Origin: an uncultured Lachnospiraceae bacterium
GTDB lineage: Bacteria > Bacillota > Clostridia > Lachnospirales > Lachnospiraceae
DNA length: 64,000 nucleotides
Reading direction: 5' to 3'
Assembly (NCBI GenBank): GCA_902779395.1
Contig: CACZBK010000001.1
Location: 186,001-250,000, forward strand
Shown here: piece by piece, positions 9,077 through 18,061 of the stretch
Layout of the letters: every line of letters starts with the position of its first letter
Numbering within the stretch: position 1 is the first letter of the stretch
The notes under the pieces: model-generated
Seen by the model: the letters and a program-made list of their open reading frames with translations, nothing else
Told to the model about the DNA's origin: nothing
The model's database searches: none
Program-made: the position numbers and the translations under genes

Positions 9077-10666
9077 TCAGAATCCCACGGGATAAAAACC
9101 CATGGGACCGGATATCACGGCATCACCCTTGATCTCAGCTTCTGTACCGGATAGCAGCTTCAGATGGTCCAATGCTTCTTCAGATTTCTCTTCCGCCGTA
9201 ACAAGTATTATCTCACCCGGTAATTCAAATTCTTCCTCCGGAAGATAATGGGGCGAAACAAAACATATCTGTGAAGGTATCATATATTTGTAGGCTGCAC
9301 ATTCCTCAAGCCAGGTATGTTCTTCGCAGTAAACCACCCACGGAATATCCGAAAAACGTTCTCTCAATTCATCTTCCGCCGAAACCGGGTTCAGCGAATC
9401 AATCTCTTTCGTTGTCAGATTCAGGATATTCAGTCCCAAAAACAGCACGATAACCGTCAATGGAAGAAAATGCCAAAAAACTTTTTTGTCTTTTTTCCTT
9501 AAAAAACATGCTGCAATGTATATCACAGCCATATATTCCATAACGATCCAGATACTCAGTGCAGGATAATGATACCTGCCTGCCCCGCCATTCATTAAGT
9601 ATACTATAACAAGATAACAGAAATCTGCAACAGTAATCAGTGCCAGAAGAGCCTTGTTTTTTTTGTCTCTGACCAGAAACAGTGCTGTAATGAATACAAG
9701 TGCCGTTAGAATAAACGCCGGGATAAATGGTATAACGCCCCCAAAAGGTTCCCTGATCAGAGTCCGGGCCGCATGTAAAACAGCTTTACCGAATTCTATC
9801 TTTTTTACTGCACCGCTGTATGTCCTTACGAAGAGATTATAACGGAACAATCTCCATAACCAGTATGGATCCATTATACAGGAAAGCACCACTGCCACGA
9901 TATTGATCCGTATAAAATGCATTATTTTTTCCCGTGCATTTATGATCATGAAAACAAATACCAAAATAGCAGTAATACCGTAAAATGGTAAAAACAGATA
10001 ATGCGTTATCAGTCCGCAGGCTACAGTAAGTACATATGCTATCTCCTTCTTTTTATGATCTTCAGTACAAAAACATGCCATATACCATATCAGCATTATC
10101 AGCTCATATGAAAGGAGCAGGTACATACGAATAAGATTAAGCTCTGAATAAAAAAGCGGTTGCGAAAAGAAAAGAAGCGAAAATGCCACAGGTACCGGCA
10201 GCATCTTACGGCTAAAGTCGCTTTTTTTACCGATAACATAAAAAAACCACATCTGAAACAAAACGGTAAGAAAAAGATTAAGTCCCATACCGATCCATGG
10301 TGATGAGCTGCGGTATGCGATAAGCGATGCTATACGTATAAGCCAGAAATACAGTGGAACATGATCTGTCCAGAGCTTTTTCATAATGGTGATAAAATGC
10401 GGATTGATATCGGTTGCGGCATAATAAAGAGATATTTCTTCTCCGCTCATCCAGCTGTTCCACCGATCATATATATTATCCTTCCAGACGGAATTTGCCG
10501 ACTCATATGTATAAGACTCATCACAGAATTCAATATGTTTTTGACGACATACAAGAATTCCGCAAAGCAGGGTTATCACCATTATGATCCCCACGAATAT
10601 GAACCATCTCTTACGATCCGTATTATTTTTACTGCTTATATTTTTATCCGCTGTATTCTCTGTCAT
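9077..10666 (-). CDS. GT-C-type membrane glycosyltransferase (GT39/ArnT-like)
   Basis: The protein has 529 residues with about ten to twelve membrane helices. After the first helix an extracytoplasmic loop holds an acidic pair in FCDESYTYE (about residue 52). A later DHVPLYFWLIR fits the HxPLY-type motif of dolichyl- or polyprenyl-phosphate-sugar dependent GT39/GT83 enzymes. A soluble C-terminal portion follows the last helix. It would use a polyprenyl-linked sugar donor on the outer face of the membrane. Its start overlaps the SGNH protein stop by 4 bases (ATGA), which ties it to the MBOAT-SGNH pair. The acceptor is unknown. Confidence 0.7.
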   Translation of the reverse strand: MTENTADKNISSKNNTDRKRWFIFVGIIMVITLLCGILVCRQKHIEFCDESYTYESANSVWKDNIYDRWNSWMSGEEISLYYAATDINPHFITIMKKLWTDHVPLYFWLIRIASLIAYRSSSPWIGMGLNLFLTVLFQMWFFYVIGKKSDFSRKMLPVPVAFSLLFFSQPLFYSELNLIRMYLLLSYELIMLIWYMACFCTEDHKKKEIAYVLTVACGLITHYLFLPFYGITAILVFVFMIINAREKIMHFIRINIVAVVLSCIMDPYWLWRLFRYNLFVRTYSGAVKKIEFGKAVLHAARTLIREPFGGVIPFIPAFILTALVFITALFLVRDKKNKALLALITVADFCYLVIVYLMNGGAGRYHYPALSIWIVMEYMAVIYIAACFLRKKDKKVFWHFLPLTVIVLFLGLNILNLTTKEIDSLNPVSAEDELRERFSDIPWVVYCEEHTWLEECAAYKYMIPSQICFVSPHYLPEEEFELPGEIILVTAEEKSEEALDHLKLLSGTEAEIKGDAVISGPMGFYPVGF

Positions 10667-11793
10667 AACTCTGCTTCGAATCCTGATCCGGGATCATCCG
10701 AAGATCCCTGATATTCCTTTAAAAAATCCCAATTGCCTTCTTTTTCCAGTCTTTCTTCAAAAGAATATACGCAATCCCGCAAAATCTGTATCTCTTCGTC
10801 AACCGTATCAACGGTTATCACTCTGTCTCCGTTTATTACCGATGCAGCCTGACGCTGGTTTATCTCATAATCCGCATGACAATAATCACAGTATCTGTCA
10901 AGATCCATTATCACATCTTCATCATTAAATACTCCGGAATAGAATGTTACATTATCATAAACATCCAGGCGCTCTACCGCACGTTCAAATGATGCAAGAT
11001 ATCTTTCCATCCCTCCGTCTCTGTAATGGATATCCCACCAGAGAATACTTGCCACGGTAAAGAAAAACTTAAACTCCGTTTCCGGATGAGCCGCAACCAG
11101 TTCTTCTATAAGATCAAGATTCTTCTCACGTTTATTCACATATTTTTCATCGCTGCAGGATCTCATTTCCCTGATCTCCCCCTCAGGCTTATGTAATTCT
11201 ATGGCAGCATCATATCCAAATACAGATGTAGCAGTAAAATCATAGGCTTTCCCGGTATCTAGGTCATCATGAGCGGACATAGCGATCATATATGGTATTT
11301 CATAAAAGATCACATCTACATTCCATAGATAATTTACATCATTAAAGGGATTATTATCCCTGAGATACTCTACCTGATCCTGTTTCGAATCCTCTTCATA
11401 CTCATACTGTATCTGATCGGGATCGATCCCCCAGAATACATAATCGATATCCTGATACTTATAGGCCTTATCCAGATAATAATATAAAGTCGAACAGGTT
11501 GCTCCCTTTGCAACCGCTTTTATTGTATTACATCCATAGGCTTTATCAAATGAGCCAGAATTGACGTTCATGGTCACCGAACTTCCAAGCATCACGGCAT
11601 TATATTCAAGATGTTCCAACGCGCCGTTTACCTGAAACTCTTCTTTCGTCTGTATCGGCTTAAGTCCAAACCACGGTCTGTGGTAGTGAAAAAATGGATC
11701 CACGAGAAAAACCAATATTGCTGCTGATATCAGCAGTATCGCCAGACCCGTAATGAAGCATTTCGCTGCTTTTTTATACTTTTCTTCATTCAT
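10663..11793 (-). CDS. SGNH-like partner of MBOAT acyltransferase (copy 1)
   Basis: The protein has 376 residues. One N-terminal membrane helix (about residues 13-35, ending in VDPFFHYH) is followed by an extracytoplasmic domain with AVMLGSSVTMN, where the GSS context matches the Ser block of SGNH/GDSL hydrolase-like acyl-transfer proteins (DltD, AlgJ/AlgX type). Asp/His candidates sit in the last third (DRYCDYCHADYEIN). In MBOAT systems the SGNH partner takes the acyl group from the membrane protein and passes it to the glycan. It directly follows the MBOAT gene (stop and start overlap, TGATG). It is paralogous to the gene at 34759-35853. Confidence 0.75.
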   Translation of the reverse strand: MNEEKYKKAAKCFITGLAILLISAAILVFLVDPFFHYHRPWFGLKPIQTKEEFQVNGALEHLEYNAVMLGSSVTMNVNSGSFDKAYGCNTIKAVAKGATCSTLYYYLDKAYKYQDIDYVFWGIDPDQIQYEYEEDSKQDQVEYLRDNNPFNDVNYLWNVDVIFYEIPYMIAMSAHDDLDTGKAYDFTATSVFGYDAAIELHKPEGEIREMRSCSDEKYVNKREKNLDLIEELVAAHPETEFKFFFTVASILWWDIHYRDGGMERYLASFERAVERLDVYDNVTFYSGVFNDEDVIMDLDRYCDYCHADYEINQRQAASVINGDRVITVDTVDEEIQILRDCVYSFEERLEKEGNWDFLKEYQGSSDDPGSGFEAEL

Positions 11794-13265
11794 CAGAAAT
11801 TAGAATACAAAAATACCACTACTTTCGACAGAGATACGACAGCCAATGCCGATAAAGGTATAAGCATATAGACATATTCAGCACGCTCTCTGCCTTCCTT
11901 CAGGGATACAGCCGCTTCCTTTCTCATACTTATCACAAAAGATAAAACCAGCATAAAACTGATGTTTATCATATCTGCCGCATAATACCATTCACGGTTT
12001 ATCTTTGAGATCACGGTCCTGGGAATATACAGCAATCCATTATTCATGGCTTTTGCCAGTTCCATTATCCCCCCGTCAAACCGCATTGAAAACAGTCTTG
12101 AAAAAAACAGGGGAACATCCTGCAGCTTATCACATCTGAATATCACCCACAGCATGTTGATAAGGATAAAACAGCAAATGTGTCTGATCAGCTTTCCTGC
12201 TTTACTCCTGTCTATTTTCTCAAGCTGAACTTTAAATACATCCTCCAGTACGATCATTACACCGTTAAGAATTCCCCAAAGAATAAAAGTCCAGTCTGCT
12301 CCATGCCATATGCCGCTCAGCAAAAATACTATAAGTACATTCCGTTTTCTTATAATACTGCCTTTTCTGCTGCCCCCTAAAGGAATATAAACATATTTAA
12401 CAAAAAAAGCATTAAGGGTGATATGCCAGCGCTGCCAGAATTCTCTTATGCTTAAAGACCTGTATGGCGAATCAAAATTAAGAGGAAGATCTATGTTCAT
12501 CATCAGACCAAGACCTATTGCCATATCACTGTATCCGCTAAAATCAAAATACAGCTGAAAAGTAAATAACAGCATGGCGCAAAAGGCTGCAGGAGTATCC
12601 AAGGCTGAGATATTATCATATGCATGATCAACACCCAGTGACAGGATATCGGCGATCAATACCTTTTTACACAATCCGGTCATAAAAATAAAAAGACCCT
12701 TAGTAAAACATGCCCAGTTAAAAACCTTTTTTTTCTCATCTTTAAACTGCGGAACAAGGACATCATGGGATACGATAGGCCCTGCAACCAGCTGGGGAAA
12801 AAATGTAACAAATGAAGCATAATCAAGCAATGAATAATGAGGAGCCTCATCTCTTTTTCTGTCTATGATATATGCGATCTGCTGGAAAGTATAAAAACTG
12901 ATACCCATCGGTAACACTATATGTTTTAAAGGCCAGTCTGTCTTAGCCAGCGCATTCACATTGGAAATAAAGAAATCAAAGTATTTAAAATAAAACAAAA
13001 GCCCCAGATCAAATACAACTGCCGTAGATGCAAAAAACACGGTATGACCTGCTTTTTTCATCAGGAAACTGCACAGATGATTAAACAGTATGCTTCCGCA
13101 TATCAGGATCAGTAACTTTATATTTCCGAATGAATAGAATATAAGACTCATAATGAGTACAACTATCTGAGCGATCGTGTATCTATTCATTTTATTAAAA
13201 AAATGATACATGATCACTACAAGCGGAACAAATACAAATATAAAGATGTATGAATTAAAATACAC
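11793..13265 (-). CDS. MBOAT-family membrane O-acyltransferase (copy 1)
   Basis: The protein has 490 residues and about ten to twelve membrane helices. It carries the AlgI/DltB-type signatures REFWQRWHITLN, FVKYVYIPLGG and the conserved His in LLSGIWHGADWTF. These enzymes move an acyl group, often acetyl, across the membrane to a surface polymer. The start is a GTG at 13265 after an AGGGAA site; the residues that follow (YFNSYIFIF) match the family start and the second copy at 35867-37315. It is encoded immediately before its SGNH partner. Confidence 0.9.
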   Translation of the reverse strand: MYFNSYIFIFVFVPLVVIMYHFFNKMNRYTIAQIVVLIMSLIFYSFGNIKLLILICGSILFNHLCSFLMKKAGHTVFFASTAVVFDLGLLFYFKYFDFFISNVNALAKTDWPLKHIVLPMGISFYTFQQIAYIIDRKRDEAPHYSLLDYASFVTFFPQLVAGPIVSHDVLVPQFKDEKKKVFNWACFTKGLFIFMTGLCKKVLIADILSLGVDHAYDNISALDTPAAFCAMLLFTFQLYFDFSGYSDMAIGLGLMMNIDLPLNFDSPYRSLSIREFWQRWHITLNAFFVKYVYIPLGGSRKGSIIRKRNVLIVFLLSGIWHGADWTFILWGILNGVMIVLEDVFKVQLEKIDRSKAGKLIRHICCFILINMLWVIFRCDKLQDVPLFFSRLFSMRFDGGIMELAKAMNNGLLYIPRTVISKINREWYYAADMINISFMLVLSFVISMRKEAAVSLKEGRERAEYVYMLIPLSALAVVSLSKVVVFLYSNF

Positions 13266-13282
13266 TTCCCTGTTTCCTTATT

Positions 13283-14239
13283 TTATTTCCAGTATGGTCC
13301 GTACTCAACTCCGTCTGCTGCTGCCGGTCTTTCTTCCAGCGGATATATCCAATTATCATTATAATATCGCTTTAGTTTTTCCGGCATATGCTCTATACCT
13401 CCGAATCTCGATCCATCCCAGCGTCTTCCCATGATACCGAACAGGATCTGAAGTACACCTCCCATACATACTGCCATTTTCCCGGATCTCTTGATCTGCG
13501 CTGCCAGCGGGAATCCGTATGCTCCGCAGCCGATAAGAGCTATATCAAAATCTGTCCCGGCGATCTCATTGTTCATGAAATCCAGCGCCTCAAACCAGTC
13601 CCTGAAACCACCGTCATTCATATCACCTATGGTCATCTGCGATCTGTATGTTTTAAGCTCAAATTCCGGCAGTATATCCGTTCCGGGATATATCTTTTCC
13701 CTTATTGAATATTGATGTTCTACCGAATCGGTAAAAGGTGTGACGACCAGCACCTTCTTTCCTTCCAATGCAGCTGTCCATGGTCTTTCAAGCTTAAAAA
13801 CATCATACAGCTCCATATTGGGACATATCACGCTGTCTTTTGGAAGAAAATGATCCAGAAAATAATCCTCCAGAAATTCATTGTTGCATGCATAGAGATC
13901 TGTCTGCTCTACCGACTCCTTCATAAGCTCTGTAAATGCATTTCCAAGAGAAAGATCTAACGGAAAAAAGCCTGCACATTCATACAGATTCTTCATGGTA
14001 AGTGCGTATTTCTTCTTTATCTTAAACTCATACATACGCATGACTGCCTGTTCGAAAAAACCTATCCTCCCGGCCATAAAAGGCTTTCCTGACCTTATCA
14101 GGCCTGCAAGCCTTTCAGATGCCTCACCTGTATTTACCATATGCTTTTTCGAATACTTTAACCTGCTCTTAAAAAAAGAGGATTTCTTACGAAGAGTATG
14201 TTTTACGGCGCGCCGGAGCCACTCAGCTTTCCCTGCCAT
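13283..14239 (-). CDS. GT-D-like glycosyltransferase of a glycan locus
   Basis: The protein has 318 residues from the ATG at 14239. An in-frame ATG at 14260 is possible, but the AAGGAG site favours the inner start. Visible blocks are FMAGRIGFFEQAVM near residue 55, KVLVVTPFTDSVEHQY in the middle and IALIGCGAYGFPLAAQIK followed by GGVLQILFGI near residues 240-275. This pattern recurs in hypothetical proteins of polysaccharide clusters. The first block resembles the GDGE-type loop of GT-D-fold transferases, an assignment I hold only moderately. The start lies inside the end of the ABC transporter gene. Confidence 0.6.
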   Translation of the reverse strand: MAGKAEWLRRAVKHTLRKKSSFFKSRLKYSKKHMVNTGEASERLAGLIRSGKPFMAGRIGFFEQAVMRMYEFKIKKKYALTMKNLYECAGFFPLDLSLGNAFTELMKESVEQTDLYACNNEFLEDYFLDHFLPKDSVICPNMELYDVFKLERPWTAALEGKKVLVVTPFTDSVEHQYSIREKIYPGTDILPEFELKTYRSQMTIGDMNDGGFRDWFEALDFMNNEIAGTDFDIALIGCGAYGFPLAAQIKRSGKMAVCMGGVLQILFGIMGRRWDGSRFGGIEHMPEKLKRYYNDNWIYPLEERPAAADGVEYGPYWK

Positions 14240-16016
14240 TTCCCTTATCTCCTTCCGCATCTTCCGACGCCTCTTCGTAACTTATCTGTCTCGCCATGCC
14301 ATCTTCTATCCTGTATATAATATCGCATTTTTTAATGGTACTGATCCTGTGTGCTATAACAATCAGAGTGATCTTTCCGCTGAAACGATAAATAGCCTCC
14401 ATAACAGCTTTTTCTGTTTCATTATCAAGAGCAGATGTGGCCTCATCCAGAACAAGTAATTCCGGTTTATTATAAAGCGCTCTTGCTATACCTATCCTCT
14501 GCCTCTGTCCTCCGGATATCTTAACACCTTTGTCACCTATATTACTGTTCAGTCCCTCAGGAAGCTGCCTGACGAAATCAGCAAGCTGGGCTTCTTCCAG
14601 AGCCTCCCAGACTCTCTTTTCATCCACCTTGTCCTTTTCTACGCCAAAAGCGATATTTGCTCTGATGGTATCATCTATAAGATAAATGTTCTGGGGAATG
14701 TAACCGATAATGGAATGCCAGGAATGCATACCCGAAAAAACATCCACTCCGTCTGCGCTTATAGTCCCTTTATCGGGTTCATATAGACCAAGCACTATAT
14801 CAACCAGTGTAGTTTTACCGGATCCTGACGCCCCGACTATCGCTACGGATTTTTTTGATGGTACTGTAATATCAATACCCTTTAATACTTCCTTATCCGG
14901 TCTTGTCGGATATGCAAAGTGCAGTCCTTTTATTGCCAGTTCCTTATCTATCTGTATCTTTATACCTTCTTCATTATATTTTTCTTCTTTTTGCTTTATA
15001 CTCTCAACTTCCTTTATATCATCATAAACAGCATAAACAGACGGCTTATTAAACATCAGTGAACTTAATTGTCCGCTTATCCTGTTAAATGCGGGAAGCA
15101 AACGAAAAGCTGCCATCGCAAATACCGAAAGCATCATAACAAACTGCACCAGTTCTTCTCCGCTGAGTATACGTATAGCCATATATAATAATATCGAACT
15201 TATACTGCACATCTCAACGACCGGTTTGGGCATATTAGAGAGAAAGATCTCTTTTTCGAGTACGGTTGCATTATCGCTGAAAGCTTTTTCATATTTAACC
15301 AGAAAGAAATTTTCTTTGTCGCCGGTCTTTATTTCTTTAATACCGTTTAACGACTGCAAAAACCACTTTGTTCTTTCTGCAGATAATCTCCTGTTTTCAT
15401 TTCCAAGATGTTTTAATCTCTTTCTGAAGACTCCTATGAACAAGGCAAGTAAAACAGCCATGATCAATGTTATTATAATTGTTGTCCTGATATCCATAAA
15501 TGCGAGATATCCTACTATCACCACACAGACCAGTAATTCAGTCGATAACTGGATAATATACTGGATGGTAGTAAAGAAACCTTTTGCATCTATGTTGATA
15601 TTTCTTTCAAGTTCGGCAACATTATGTATTGTATGAAATCCATAGCTCTGATGCATATAACTGTGCATCAGTCTGACTGAAAGCTTTTTCTGATTCTGAT
15701 AGATAAAATGATAGAGTTTTTTTGTCATAAACAGAATAAAACTGTTTTTGATCACGTATATCCCTACCATCAGAAAAGCCAGAACTGCTACAAGCATTCT
15801 TATATCACTTATATTCAGTACCTCTTTTGCCGTTCGTAAAAAAACATCACTGTCTGCCGTCTGGGGTTCGGTGATCGCCTTCATAAGAGGAAGTACCGAT
15901 GATACTCCCAAAAGCTCAAGCGCTGAATTGATCAATATCATAAAAAAGAGAACTACTATATCTCTTTTTTGTTTCCCATCCAGAACATAATTGATTTTTT
16001 TTATAAGATCTATCAT
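14223..16016 (-). CDS. ABC exporter, fused permease and ATPase (PglK/MsbA-like flippase)
   Basis: The protein has 597 residues. The N-terminal half is a six-helix ABC transmembrane domain. The C-terminal half is the ATPase, with Walker A GASGSGKTT, signature KISGGQRQRIG, Walker B LLVLDEATSALD and the H-loop His in VIAHR. It should act as a homodimer. The position among glycosyltransferase genes suggests that it flips a lipid-linked oligosaccharide, as PglK does, and no Wzx is visible here. The start overlaps the upstream fucosyltransferase-like gene by 4 bases (ATGA). Confidence 0.85.
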   Translation of the reverse strand: MIDLIKKINYVLDGKQKRDIVVLFFMILINSALELLGVSSVLPLMKAITEPQTADSDVFLRTAKEVLNISDIRMLVAVLAFLMVGIYVIKNSFILFMTKKLYHFIYQNQKKLSVRLMHSYMHQSYGFHTIHNVAELERNINIDAKGFFTTIQYIIQLSTELLVCVVIVGYLAFMDIRTTIIITLIMAVLLALFIGVFRKRLKHLGNENRRLSAERTKWFLQSLNGIKEIKTGDKENFFLVKYEKAFSDNATVLEKEIFLSNMPKPVVEMCSISSILLYMAIRILSGEELVQFVMMLSVFAMAAFRLLPAFNRISGQLSSLMFNKPSVYAVYDDIKEVESIKQKEEKYNEEGIKIQIDKELAIKGLHFAYPTRPDKEVLKGIDITVPSKKSVAIVGASGSGKTTLVDIVLGLYEPDKGTISADGVDVFSGMHSWHSIIGYIPQNIYLIDDTIRANIAFGVEKDKVDEKRVWEALEEAQLADFVRQLPEGLNSNIGDKGVKISGGQRQRIGIARALYNKPELLVLDEATSALDNETEKAVMEAIYRFSGKITLIVIAHRISTIKKCDIIYRIEDGMARQISYEEASEDAEGDKGNGRES

Positions 16017-17062
16017 TCCAAACTTTTTATCCTTTCCACCGATCCTTCTGACAAATGTCCGGTCTTATCCGCATAAACCCAGTCTTCATTTTTCGGAGCC
16101 AGCAGAAAATTACCCTCCGGAGTGATCTTTAATCCCTTATTTACCGCTCCGGCGATCATAGAAAAACCGCTTGGCGCCGTAAGCAGGATATCGGAACGGC
16201 ACAGATGCAAAAAACTGGCAGGAGCACTCATATCCAGGCAGAATACCAGATCCGCTGATGTTTCTCTTAATTCCGAAAAACTATCCTCTTCTCCTTCGGA
16301 AAAAATATAAAACCTTATCTTTCTGTTATGCAGGGAAGACAACAGGGTTTCGATAATGTTTTTATAATAAGATAATTCCAGCCAGCGCAGTCTCATACTT
16401 TCATCACCCTGCGAAAGCAGCTGGCTTACATCACCTCTGCGTATATGCACAGCCACATTGGTATATACATTATCATAGATCAGTTTATCTTCTTTTCGTC
16501 TTGGCGTGTTCCAGAACATTTCCCTGATCATCTCATCACATTTCTGATCATCACCTTTTGCTGTCCATTGCTGATATTCGTTATAAAAAACTGCATTAGT
16601 GCCTTTGTATGAATCGATGATCTGTCTTATCAGATCACAGCTTTCTTTTTTATTCATATCATAATAAGGAAGCCTGACCTTTTTAAACCCCCTGCGGATC
16701 AGATCATCTGCTTTTTCCAGGCCATAGCCCAGATCCAGTGTCTTTTCCCATTCTTCACTTACCATAGGTGTGTATGCATATTCCAGTCCGAATATCTTTG
16801 CACTCATAAGTGCAGTGCGCCAGCCGCCAAGTCCATGCCCGAATCCTGCCAGATATACCGGCTCCTCGGTAATATAATGCATGTAGTCCTTCCCCGGATC
16901 AGCAGGCACATTTTTTCTGTGTCTGTAAGAAGCATAAAACGGATACGCTTTCTCATTACTCCCGCAGATCTTATAAAAAACCGAATGCAGCTTACGGTAT
17001 ATTTTTTTTCCGATACCGGCATAATCATGTTTATATTCTTTTTTTACATGATATTTCTTCAT
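16013..17062 (-). CDS. Fucosyltransferase-like glycosyltransferase (HxRRGD motif)
   Basis: The protein has 349 residues. The key feature is VAVHIRRGDVSQLL near residue 205, the HxRRGD GDP-binding motif shared by alpha-1,2 and alpha-1,6 fucosyltransferases (GT11/GT23 type). It is followed by FYIFSEGEEDSF and DILLTAPSGFSMIAG, the usual downstream blocks. The N-terminal GFGHGLGGWRTALMSAK fits a substrate-binding loop. GDP-fucose is the likely but unproven donor. It lies one base after the DUF6625 gene and overlaps the ABC gene. Confidence 0.72.
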   Translation of the reverse strand: MKKYHVKKEYKHDYAGIGKKIYRKLHSVFYKICGSNEKAYPFYASYRHRKNVPADPGKDYMHYITEEPVYLAGFGHGLGGWRTALMSAKIFGLEYAYTPMVSEEWEKTLDLGYGLEKADDLIRRGFKKVRLPYYDMNKKESCDLIRQIIDSYKGTNAVFYNEYQQWTAKGDDQKCDEMIREMFWNTPRRKEDKLIYDNVYTNVAVHIRRGDVSQLLSQGDESMRLRWLELSYYKNIIETLLSSLHNRKIRFYIFSEGEEDSFSELRETSADLVFCLDMSAPASFLHLCRSDILLTAPSGFSMIAGAVNKGLKITPEGNFLLAPKNEDWVYADKTGHLSEGSVERIKSLE

Positions 17063-18025
17063 TTATGCCTCTTCCCGGCGCTTTCCGTGAGGATGCTTGA
17101 TATGCCATATGATATAGGCTTTGATCTTTTTTGCATATGCCACAAAAAAATCTCTTCCGCAATATGTTTCTTTCAGGCTGATACTCTCCTTGAACTCCGA
17201 TCCCGGAGTAATGTATACCCTGTTCTGGCCTTTATACGGTATAGACTTCATCTTCCTGTAACTGAAATGGATATACAGTCTTTCCTTCTTCTTTCCTGTA
17301 AGCTTATTTACATGATATATAGCACCGTTTTCCCAGAGCCAGTACTGGAAAAGCGTATTCTCCTGCACTGTATTATCTATCATTTTTTTATAACCTTTAT
17401 CTTCCTGATAGATATTGGCAAAATTCTCTCTGGTCCAGTATATACGTTTTCCGTTTTCCCTTATCAGCATGGGACAGCCTGCCCATTCGTCAAATGCGGT
17501 ATTCTTTTCAGTCTTTGCAAGATTCTCCCAGGTAAAATCTTTGTACTGCGACCATTCGGGCCTTTTCAGCAGATAATAATTGTTTACCTCTTCAGTATTC
17601 CTTATCAGCTGAAGGTTTCCAAGCACCTGAAGCCATTCGTATTTATCCAGCATATCATCAGGAAAAAATTTTCTGATATTTCCAAGGATCAGATCGCAAT
17701 CACCGAATGCCCAAAAATCGTAACCTTTCAGAATATCATCAAAGATCTTTCCGAATGCCGGTCTCATTTCACATATCTTACGGGTTCCGCTTATATTAAC
17801 ATATCCGGCTTTTTCATGTATACGGCTCACAAATTCTTCAAAACTCATGAAAACAAAACGGATATTAGGTGTCTCTGCCCATTTATCCAGAGAATGATCA
17901 TCAGTCACTATATAAAAATCTATAGTACTGTTTGCCCTGCATGAAGCCATAAACCAGTCTATATAATCCGGCCACTTCCCTTTACCTCTGAGAAAATATG
18001 CCAGAATATGCGCTATTTTGTACAT
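17063..18025 (-). CDS. DUF6625-type putative glycosyltransferase
   Basis: The protein has 320 residues from the second of two adjacent ATG codons (18025), which has better spacing to the GGAGG site than 18028. It opens with a GT-A-like layout: an early PDYIDWFMASCRANSTIDF, then FYIVTDDHSL and, after about 110 residues, YDFWAFGDCDLILGNIR. That last block has the DCD acidic motif expected to hold a metal and nucleotide sugar. I recognise this as the DUF6625 pattern of surface-glycan clusters. Donor and acceptor are unknown. Confidence 0.68.
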   Translation of the reverse strand: MYKIAHILAYFLRGKGKWPDYIDWFMASCRANSTIDFYIVTDDHSLDKWAETPNIRFVFMSFEEFVSRIHEKAGYVNISGTRKICEMRPAFGKIFDDILKGYDFWAFGDCDLILGNIRKFFPDDMLDKYEWLQVLGNLQLIRNTEEVNNYYLLKRPEWSQYKDFTWENLAKTEKNTAFDEWAGCPMLIRENGKRIYWTRENFANIYQEDKGYKKMIDNTVQENTLFQYWLWENGAIYHVNKLTGKKKERLYIHFSYRKMKSIPYKGQNRVYITPGSEFKESISLKETYCGRDFFVAYAKKIKAYIIWHIKHPHGKRREEA

Positions 18026-18061
18026 CATTTTCCTCCGGATGCATATGTTAAAAAACGATCA

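Noticed and set aside
16835-17944. 369-codon open frame on the plus strand
   Set aside because: It is antisense to the fucosyltransferase-like and DUF6625 genes and spans their junction. The translation is a composition artefact (Ile/Phe/Cys-rich) without motifs.
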